Part shown: in pieces, positions 1-4,601 of the stretch
How the letters are laid out: each line of letters opens with the position of its first letter
Numbering within the stretch: the stretch's first letter is position 1
Assembly: GCA_951800675.1 (NCBI GenBank)
Contig: CATOKC010000190.1
Span: 1 to 5,060 of the forward strand
Direction of reading: 5' to 3'
Length of the DNA: 5,060 bases
Source of the DNA: an uncultured Oscillibacter sp.
GTDB taxonomy: Bacteria > Bacillota_A > Clostridia > Oscillospirales > Oscillospiraceae
Program-made: the position numbers and the translations under genes
Notes under the pieces: model-generated
Databases searched by the model: none
The model's input: the letters and a program-made list of their open reading frames with translations, nothing else
Told to the model about the DNA's origin: nothing

Positions 1-26
1 GGGTGGTCCGCGGTATTGGCCTTTTA

Positions 27-473
27 CTACCGTCGCTTCTGGGGGCCTTCACGCTCCTTACGCGGGGGCTGCTGTTCCCGCTGGGGCGCAGGCTGTTCCG
101 GGGACAAATAGCCCACCCGCTCAAAGATCATATTGGCCCTGTCCAGCTCCGTCACCGGAAGGATCACGTCGATGAGCTTCCCCTTGTCATCCTTGTCATG
201 GATGGCAGAGAACAGGATTTTCTGTTTCTTCGCCAGCTTGGCAAACTGGCGATACTGCTCCGGGGACATAGGGAACTGACGGAGATCCCGCGTTTCCCGC
301 AGCATCTTCCCCAGATTGATTTTCCCGGAAATGGTCTTGTTGTTCTTCGCCAGCGCCATGGACAGCGCCAGCACGTTTTTGAGGGCCGAGCCGCCCAGCC
401 GGACGCTGACCTCTCCGAACGAGAGCATCATGCGCACCAGCTGGTCGGCGGCCTCACCGCCTCCGATGTTCAT
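27..473 (-). CDS. PcfB family (DUF3801) conjugation protein
   Basis: A 148-residue soluble protein that I recognise as the PcfB/DUF3801 family of Gram-positive conjugative elements. PcfB-type proteins are relaxosome accessory factors thought to help dock the relaxase-DNA complex to the VirD4-like coupling protein. Visible features are a helical N-terminal half (about residues 8-45), a conserved-looking core with FPMSPEQYRQFAKLAKK (67-83) and YSxx-like FSAIHDKDDKGK (88-99), then ANMIFERVGY (113-122). The tail from about 123 is rich in Pro, Gln, Arg and Glu and probably disordered. The ATG at 473 has an excellent AAGGAGGT site (482-489) 8 bases upstream. The gene overlaps the end of the relaxase gene by 20 bases, so the two are probably translationally coupled. 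Only 26 bases follow the stop codon and no further start is visible; a coupling-protein gene would be expected beyond the edge. Family assignment is from recognition, not a search. Confidence 0.85.
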   Translation of the reverse strand: MNIGGGEAADQLVRMMLSFGEVSVRLGGSALKNVLALSMALAKNNKTISGKINLGKMLRETRDLRQFPMSPEQYRQFAKLAKKQKILFSAIHDKDDKGKLIDVILPVTELDRANMIFERVGYLSPEQPAPQREQQPPRKEREGPQKRR

Positions 474-1851
474 CGTGGCTTACCTCCTTCAATTCAAGAT
501 GTTCAATGGATTGCTTCATTTTCGGGGCCCGTTCCATCACCTCCTTGCATAAGGCCAGCTTCCTTCGCTCCGCCCGGATGGAGCGGTTGAGCTCCGCCAG
601 CTGGCGGTACAGCTCCGCTTTTTCCGCCGTCAGCCGCTCACGAGGGACGCCGCAGCCATCCAGCAGGGCGGAAGCCTCGGCGTACCGGGCGGCCTCTGCC
701 TCCATGCCGGAGAGGCCCTCGTCATAGAGCCGCCTGGCCTCCTCCAGGGCCTCCACATCGGCCAGGGCGTCGTACAGAGAACGGCGCTTTTTCTTCCGCA
801 CGTTGAGAATGGTCCGCTGCTTCATGAGGCCGATCAGCGTATCCTCCGTGCGGGTCTGGAACGCTGCCATGTCCTCCTGGGTGGCAATACCGTTTTCCCG
901 AAGGAAGGCGAACTGCTCCCGGCAGCGCTCGAACCGAATGACCTCCTTCCGAAGCTGGGGCGTCATTCTGGGCGGATACTGCCGCTTTTCGATCTTGCCG
1001 AGAACGTATAAGTAATGGACGTACAGCGCCAGGAAGCCCGTATATTTCGGATGCTTCTTGTAGGGCCTGTAGGGGACACGATAGGCAGACGGCAACCGCT
1101 GTCCGGCCTCGATTGCGGAGAGATTGCCCTGGATAGCGGCGAGGATGCCATCCTCCGTGAACATAGGATTCTTCCGGCCTGGGATCATGAATCGGTCCTG
1201 CCCCCGGAGCCGGAAGCCCAGGCGGTTCCCGTGGTTGATCTCCCAGCCCATGTGCTCCATGAGCATAAAGAAGTGGCCCAGGTCGTTGGCGTCCTCGATG
1301 GCCGTCCGCAGGTCCGCCTCCAGCATGGAGCGGAAGGTGGGCTGGCCCTTGCTCTGCCGCAGCCATTCGATATAGCTGACGGCCTTGGAGGAAGCCCCCT
1401 CCATGATGACCGACAGGCCGTGCTCCCGGCAGAGGCGGTCCGAGGTGGCGCGAATTTGGCTGTAGTAGCTTCGGGCGTTGCTGTGATATTTTCTGCCGGT
1501 TTCCGCGTTTACGGAGTTAAAAATGGTATGGGCGTGGATGTGCTCCCTGTCCACATGGACGGCGATCACCGCCTCAAAGCCCGGCAGGTGTTCTTCCGCA
1601 AACTCCCTGGCGATCTCCAGGGCCAGCTCCGGCGTGACCTCGCCGGGCTTAAAGGATTGAATCACATGGTAATATTGGACGCCCTCCTTCTTTCCATAAG
1701 CCTGCTTGGTATCCAGCATCTCCCGAACCTCCCGGCCTGGGTCGCAGTTCAGGTGGATGGTGAGGAGAGCGTCCGTTTTTTCTTCGTTGAGGATGTATCC
1801 GACACCGTCCGCCAGCGGCCCCTTCCGGGCCAGAATTTTTGTGACGGCGAT
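454..1851 (-). CDS. MobP/VirD2-like relaxase (mobilization nuclease)
   Basis: Relaxase that nicks the transfer origin and stays covalently attached to the 5' end of the transferred strand. Numbering from the ATC at 1851 gives 465 residues. The start IAVTKILARKG matches the usual MAVTKI-type relaxase N-terminus. Tyr19 in GYILNEEKT is the likely catalytic tyrosine. The metal-binding triad is clear in HVDREHIHAHTIFN (about 99-112: H104, H106, H108 and N112). The C-terminal third is highly charged and helical (coiled-coil-like, about 340-450). The open frame extends to an ATG at 1941, but that extension would overlap the upstream HD gene, cross a terminator hairpin and precede the family N-terminus. 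A GGGAGG site (1860-1865) lies 8 bases before the ATC, so I place the start there although ATC is a very rare initiator. A CTG or other cryptic start cannot be excluded. The product overlaps pcfB-like gene start by 20 bases. Confidence 0.88.
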   Translation of the reverse strand: MAVTKILARKGPLADGVGYILNEEKTDALLTIHLNCDPGREVREMLDTKQAYGKKEGVQYYHVIQSFKPGEVTPELALEIAREFAEEHLPGFEAVIAVHVDREHIHAHTIFNSVNAETGRKYHSNARSYYSQIRATSDRLCREHGLSVIMEGASSKAVSYIEWLRQSKGQPTFRSMLEADLRTAIEDANDLGHFFMLMEHMGWEINHGNRLGFRLRGQDRFMIPGRKNPMFTEDGILAAIQGNLSAIEAGQRLPSAYRVPYRPYKKHPKYTGFLALYVHYLYVLGKIEKRQYPPRMTPQLRKEVIRFERCREQFAFLRENGIATQEDMAAFQTRTEDTLIGLMKQRTILNVRKKKRRSLYDALADVEALEEARRLYDEGLSGMEAEAARYAEASALLDGCGVPRERLTAEKAELYRQLAELNRSIRAERRKLALCKEVMERAPKMKQSIEHLELKEVSHDEHRRR

Positions 1852-1865
1852 TTGTGCCGCCTCCC
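1849..1865 (-). promoter_or_regulatory. Ribosome binding site and ATC start of the relaxase
   Basis: On the minus strand GGGAGG (1865-1860) is followed by 8 bases and then ATC (1851-1849), in frame with AVTKILARK. Spacing and protein homology both put the initiator at this codon, which is ATC instead of ATG. No in-frame ATG, GTG or TTG occurs between the upstream hairpin and the conserved motif I. Confidence 0.6.
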
Positions 1866-1872
1866 TTCGCAG

Positions 1873-1905
1873 AAAATAAGAGCCGCCTCTTTTTGAGGCG
1901 GCTCT
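1873..1905 (-). terminator. Terminator-like hairpin between HD gene and relaxase
   Basis: A perfect 11-bp GC-rich inverted repeat (1879-1889 with 1895-1905) encloses a five-base AAAAA loop (minus-strand sense). It is followed on the minus strand by TATTTT (1878-1873). It starts 11 bases after the stop codon of the HD gene, so it fits an intrinsic terminator for that gene. The T tract is interrupted, so termination may be partial. Only about 21 bases separate it from the relaxase ribosome binding region and start, which leaves no space for a promoter. Confidence 0.75.
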
Positions 1906-1916
1906 CAGATGAACCG

Positions 1917-2381
1917 TTATTCCATGCCGAACTCTTTGCACAGGTTTTCAAATCTAGCCTTTTCCTTCTCCTTCACGGCTTTGGAGAGGTCATTCATGCA
2001 GTGGTGGACCACGTCGGCGTCTTTGAGCAGTTCCTCCATGGGGCCGTCTGTTGTCAGCTTATCGTCGTGGTGGTAAATGGCGGAGCAGATGACCTCCGTT
2101 TCCTCCGGCGAGGTCAGGCCCAGGCCCTCCAGAATCTCCCTGGCCAGCGCCGCGCCTTGGTGGGCGTGGTCCTCGTAGCTGCCGTTTTTGTAGGCCCAGA
2201 GGTCGTGGAGCATCGCCGCCATGGAGGCAAGCTCCGGGTCCAGCCTTCGCTTTTTCGCCAGCATCGTGGCCGCTAAGGACACGCCGTAGAGGTGGGCCAC
2301 AGCGCTGGTCCGGGTTTTCGGATCAGGAATCATCTCCAATTCATAGTTTACGTGGGTCCGCAGATCGCTCAGCCGTCCCAT
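1917..2381 (-). CDS. HD-domain phosphohydrolase (second of two)
   Basis: A 154-residue single-domain HD superfamily protein; the family hydrolyses phosphate esters of nucleotides or nucleic acids using a metal centre. Metal ligands can be placed at H30 (SAVAHLYGV), the eponymous H59-D60 (AAMLHDLW), H72/H74 (DHAHQGA), H104-H105 (IYHHDDK) and D121 or D123 (KDADVVHH). The layout is like that of stand-alone Firmicute HD hydrolases; there is no fused effector or regulatory domain, and the last 25 residues are charged. The ATG at 2381 has GAGGAGG (2390-2396) 8 bases upstream, and this site lies inside the last codons of the HAD gene, only 3 bases from its stop. The gene therefore belongs to the HAD-HD operon. 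A terminator-like hairpin follows. The substrate cannot be told from sequence; it could be a nucleotidase or a (p)ppGpp- or cyclic-nucleotide-type hydrolase. Confidence 0.85.
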   Translation of the reverse strand: MGRLSDLRTHVNYELEMIPDPKTRTSAVAHLYGVSLAATMLAKKRRLDPELASMAAMLHDLWAYKNGSYEDHAHQGAALAREILEGLGLTSPEETEVICSAIYHHDDKLTTDGPMEELLKDADVVHHCMNDLSKAVKEKEKARFENLCKEFGME

Positions 2382-2384
2382 AAT

Positions 2385-2858
2385 TTAGTCCTCCTCTAAA
2401 AGCAGTTTCAAAGCCGCCTCCGCCTGCCTGCGCCGAAGCCCCCGGTTTTCCGGGACCGGGACCCAGCGGGCCCGGACCTCCGGGACAAAGCAGTCGTGGT
2501 CGTCCAGAATCACATAGCGTGTGCCCGGATGCCCCGCCAGCCAGGCCAGGATTTCCTCCCCCTTGTTTCCGCTGGGAAGCCGGGGAGCCGCGTCGACGAT
2601 GGGCGTCCCGTTCCGGGCGAGGCAGTCGTATAGGTTCCCGATGAAAGCCCGGCAGAGCGGGTCGTCCACCTCCAGGGCGTCCCGCCAGGAGGAGCAGAGA
2701 ACGATCTCCGCCCTGGTCCGCCGCACCAGCCGGCGCAGCCAAAAGAGGGCCAGCGGGTCAAAAACCTGCCGCTCCAGGGGGAGCCGCAGCAGGGCGCTGA
2801 GGTGAGTGCTCAGCGTCGTGCAGATCACGCCGTCGATGTCCAGGAACAGGGCTGTCAT
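2385..2858 (-). CDS. HAD phosphatase, HAD_SAK (RNA-repair-associated) type
   Basis: A 157-residue HAD superfamily protein. All four motifs are visible: motif I FLDIDGV with nucleophile D7 and acid/base D9; motif II LCSSWR (S56/S57); motif III lysine K99 in SGNKGEEI; motif IV ILDDHD (D119, D120, D122). The SSWR signature and small cap-less layout resemble the HAD domain of 'Swiss army knife' RNA repair proteins, related to the polynucleotide 3'-phosphatase of T4 Pnkp, but here it stands alone with no kinase or ligase domain. The ATG at 2858 overlaps the stop of the upstream HD gene as ATGA, with only a weak ribosome binding site, so translation is probably coupled. The stop is 3 bases before the next HD gene. 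Activity on nucleic-acid phosphate ends is an inference from the family; a small-molecule phosphatase role is equally possible. Confidence 0.82.
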   Translation of the reverse strand: MTALFLDIDGVICTTLSTHLSALLRLPLERQVFDPLALFWLRRLVRRTRAEIVLCSSWRDALEVDDPLCRAFIGNLYDCLARNGTPIVDAAPRLPSGNKGEEILAWLAGHPGTRYVILDDHDCFVPEVRARWVPVPENRGLRRRQAEAALKLLLEED

Positions 2859-3340
2859 AGGTACATGGCTCGGAGGAGCGCTCGTCCGGTTTCTGTACGA
2901 AAAACCCGCTCCAGCGTGTTTTCCACGTTCTCCCTGGAGTACCCGCTCTCGTCGACGTTGACGAGATAGTCCGCCTCGATTAGAATTTGATGGTCCGGGC
3001 CGTCAATGCCCTGGAGGGTGTGGTGATGGCCCACCAGCCAAGCGATGCGGTCCACGGCGGATTGGGGGAGGCCGCTGTCCGAGAGGAAGTCCCGGACCAG
3101 GGCGGGACCCTCCAACTCCTGATACTTTCCGTTTGTATTGCCGTACTTCTCCCGGCAGAGGGGGCAGGCGATGTCGTGGACAATGGCGGCGATTTCCAGA
3201 ATATCCTGGAATGCCTTGTCCAGGCCCTCGCACTCGCCGATGGTTTTGGCGAAGGCCCAGACCTTCATAAAATGGTTCACGTCGTGCCGGTTTCCGTTGG
3301 AGTACGCTACCATTTTCCGGGCAATTTCCGCAGTGGTCAT
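2855..3340 (-). CDS. HD-domain phosphohydrolase (first of two)
   Basis: A 161-residue stand-alone HD hydrolase of a family common in Clostridia. Numbering from the ATG at 3340, likely metal ligands are H23 (DVNHFMKV), H55-D56 (AAIVHDIACPLC), the H105-H107 cluster (LVGHHHT) and D124 (EADYLVN). The stretch CREKYGNTNGKYQELEGP (about 62-79) between the HD motif and the next helix is typical of this subfamily. I chose ATG at 3340 because AGGGAG (3351-3356) lies 10 bases upstream; a GTG at 3349 overlaps the mobC stop as GTGA but leaves 1 base between it and the ribosome binding site. The gene begins 5 bases after mobC and ends in an ATGA overlap with the HAD gene. It shares only fold-level resemblance with the second HD protein of the operon, so they are not a recent duplication. 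Substrate unknown. Confidence 0.86.
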   Translation of the reverse strand: MTTAEIARKMVAYSNGNRHDVNHFMKVWAFAKTIGECEGLDKAFQDILEIAAIVHDIACPLCREKYGNTNGKYQELEGPALVRDFLSDSGLPQSAVDRIAWLVGHHHTLQGIDGPDHQILIEADYLVNVDESGYSRENVENTLERVFRTETGRALLRAMYL

Positions 3341-3345
3341 TGGAG

Positions 3346-3726
3346 TCACTCTCCCTGTACGTTTTGACCATTATATCCCATCCGGCTGCCGGAGGCAAGC
3401 GATTCCTTCTGGGCTGCCCGGTACATCAATTCATAGACCTGATCCAGCAGGAACAACCCCCGCCTGGCATCCTCGGCCCTGGCGATCCCAGCATTGACGC
3501 TCCGGGCGATTTGATTGATATTCACGCCGATTTTATGGACCTCCCAACGGAGGTCCTTGAGTTCCTGGGAGGGCTTTACCGGGAGCGGCATTCTTTCCAT
3601 GAGGCGGACGAGGTAGGCCCGCTTGCTGAGGCCGCAGGCGTCGGCCTGTTCCGTCAGCAGCTGATACTGCGCCGGGGTCAACTCTATGTGCAGGTGATGC
3701 CGACCCTTTTTATCTGCTTTGCTCAC
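3346..3726 (-). CDS. mobC: MobC-like relaxosome accessory protein
   Basis: A 126-residue protein of the plasmid mobilization MobC family, which binds near the transfer origin and helps the relaxase nick. The N-terminal part (about 10-50) has ribbon-helix-helix character: a HHLHIELTPAQYQLL strand-helix followed by a helix with GLSKRAYLVRLM. The family hallmark VNINQIARSVN is at about 77-87, followed by a helix ending LLDQVYELMYR. The start is GTG at 3726, with AGGAGG (3731-3736) four bases upstream; an ATG at 3816 lies in frame but inside the coding region of the preceding gene and has no family support. The gene overlaps the pyrophosphatase-like gene by 17 bases, and its stop is 5 bases before the HD gene. 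In related elements mobC commonly sits immediately before the relaxase gene; here three genes separate them. Confidence 0.88.
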   Translation of the reverse strand: MSKADKKGRHHLHIELTPAQYQLLTEQADACGLSKRAYLVRLMERMPLPVKPSQELKDLRWEVHKIGVNINQIARSVNAGIARAEDARRGLFLLDQVYELMYRAAQKESLASGSRMGYNGQNVQGE

Positions 3727-4483
3727 AGCACCTCCTTTTCTTTTTTGGAGGAACAGCAGAGCGTTCCTCCCGAACCTCTTGCTCGAATACTTTTTCCAAA
3801 TCGAACACATTGCCATAGGGAATGCCCTTCCGGCTGAACGGCTTCATGGGCATGGGAATCTGGGCTTGCAGTTCCTTCAGCTTTTCCCAATATTCAGGGA
3901 GGAACTGATAAATCGCTTTCAGCTCTTTTCGGTTCTTATTCTTGCAGCACCAGCAGGAAACCCGATCTAAAATGTCATACAGCCGGACACCGTTTTCCTC
4001 CCAGAAAAAACCCCGTTCATAGCAGAAGGCCAAACAGTCCGTCTCCGTCATCCCCGCCTCAGCCAAAGGGGAGCACTTGGGCGGTTCCAGTTTCGCCAGC
4101 CGCTCCGGCTCGTCCGCTGCGATGCCCACATAGTGGACCTCCGCATCCAGGGCCACACCATCCAGGGAGCGTGTTTTGAGCTTAGTCCCCCAGCGGCAGG
4201 GCCCTCCGCACCAGCCGTAACCCAAATGAAAGCCATTCTTTTTGGAGTTCACTGGCCTCTCCAGCATATTGTATAAAAAAGAGGCGTCCGGCCTCACCTC
4301 TGTGAACCGGACGCCTCTCTGCTCCAGGACCGGCCTGATTCGGTCCCGGATATCGTGGATTGCCTGAAATTCCATTTCCGAGTTGTAAAAAATCACTTCA
4401 TCCAATGGCATTTTCTTTTCCAGTAATAACAGCAGCATGGCTAGTGAGTCTTTTCCAAAACTCACGCTGGCGTAAAATGCCAC
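3710..4483 (-). CDS. PAPS reductase-like ATP pyrophosphatase, Cys-rich
   Basis: A 257-residue member of the PP-loop adenine nucleotide alpha-hydrolase superfamily (PAPS reductase domain). From a GTG at 4483 the PP-loop SVSFGKDSLA is at residues 6-15, followed by a hydrophobic helix and DEVIFYNSEMEF (28-39). Two cysteine groups stand out: WCGGPCRWGTK (C92, C96) and SCWCCKNKNR (C177, C179, C180), plus C137, C150 and C154. I see no C-terminal ECGLH-type motif of true CysH, so assimilatory sulfate reduction is unlikely; a thiolation or metal-binding role as in DndC/IbrA/tRNA-modifying relatives is possible. GGGAGG (4496-4501) is 12 bases before the GTG, rather far; an ATG at 4576 in the same frame would overlap the divergent promoter. 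The C-terminus is basic (KKKRRCC) and overlaps mobC by 17 bases. A terminator-like hairpin lies within the coding sequence. Confidence 0.82.
   Translation of the reverse strand: MAFYASVSFGKDSLAMLLLLLEKKMPLDEVIFYNSEMEFQAIHDIRDRIRPVLEQRGVRFTEVRPDASFLYNMLERPVNSKKNGFHLGYGWCGGPCRWGTKLKTRSLDGVALDAEVHYVGIAADEPERLAKLEPPKCSPLAEAGMTETDCLAFCYERGFFWEENGVRLYDILDRVSCWCCKNKNRKELKAIYQFLPEYWEKLKELQAQIPMPMKPFSRKGIPYGNVFDLEKVFEQEVREERSAVPPKKKRRCCEQSR
4275..4318 (-). terminator. Intragenic intrinsic-terminator-like hairpin
   Basis: A perfect 12-bp GC-rich inverted repeat (4280-4291 with 4307-4318) with a 15-base loop. Read on the minus strand the stem is followed directly by a run of T, with TTTTTT at 4280-4275 (the first T is the last stem base). 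This is the canonical layout of an intrinsic terminator, placed in the sense orientation about 165-210 bases into the pyrophosphatase-like gene, across codons for RGVRFTEV and RPDASFLY. Translating ribosomes would normally keep it unfolded. It may be a polarity or attenuation point for the downstream mob genes, or a codon coincidence. Confidence 0.55.
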
Positions 4484-4532
4484 CCTGCGTTTGCACCTCC
4501 CTTCTCCGGCTCGAAGCCGATAAATTTCCGCA

Positions 4533-4561
4533 TTGACGGCCCAGCGCCCCGATGGTATAAT
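4533..4561 (+). promoter_or_regulatory. Near-consensus sigma-A promoter of the YczE/YitT-like gene
   Basis: TTGACG (4533-4538) is separated by 17 bases from a perfect TATAAT (4556-4561). A TG at 4553-4554 gives an extended -10 (TGGTATAAT). Transcription would start near 4567-4569, leaving a short leader before the ATG at 4602. It points away from the mob operon. I found no comparable promoter on the minus strand in 4484-4601, the only non-coding stretch here of more than about 65 bases. Confidence 0.8.
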
Positions 4562-4589
4562 TTCAGCCGTTGTCATCTCTCCGCTGAAA
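4561..4589. promoter_or_regulatory. Possible operator palindrome over the transcription start
   Basis: TTTCAGC (4561-4567) and GCTGAAA (4583-4589) form a perfect 7-base inverted repeat with a 15-base spacer; the flanking CCG/CCG steps do not extend it. It begins at the last base of the -10 box and spans the predicted start site, the usual position for a repressor site. Length is modest, so chance is possible. Confidence 0.3.
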
Positions 4590-4601
4590 AGAGGCGCGTT
4601 T

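Noticed and set aside
3..590. A 195-codon plus-strand open frame
   Set aside because: Antisense shadow of the PcfB-like gene and relaxase 3' end; no start signals.
1015..1896. A 293-codon open frame on the plus strand antisense to the relaxase
   Set aside because: No ribosome binding site or recognisable domain; it is the expected antisense shadow of a GC-rich gene whose relaxase motifs are unmistakable.
1852..1941. N-terminal extension of the relaxase to the ATG at 1941
   Set aside because: It overlaps the end of the HD gene, runs through a terminator stem, has no good ribosome binding site and precedes the conserved family N-terminus.
2441..2460. CCCGG/CCGGG inverted repeat near the end of the HAD gene
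   Set aside because: Short arms, no T tract, inside coding sequence; consistent with base composition.
3727..3816. N-terminal extension of MobC to an ATG at 3816
   Set aside because: It lies within the coding region of the preceding gene; GTG at 3726 has an AGGAGG immediately upstream and fits the family length.
4507..4519. Small palindrome CGGCTCGAAGCCG upstream of the pyrophosphatase-like gene
   Set aside because: Only 5-bp arms; common by chance in GC-rich DNA, with no further signal.
4484..4601. Transfer origin (oriT) in the divergent intergenic region
   Set aside because: Expected somewhere near mobC or the relaxase gene, but I recognise no known nick-site core and no extended inverted repeat beyond the operator-like palindrome.
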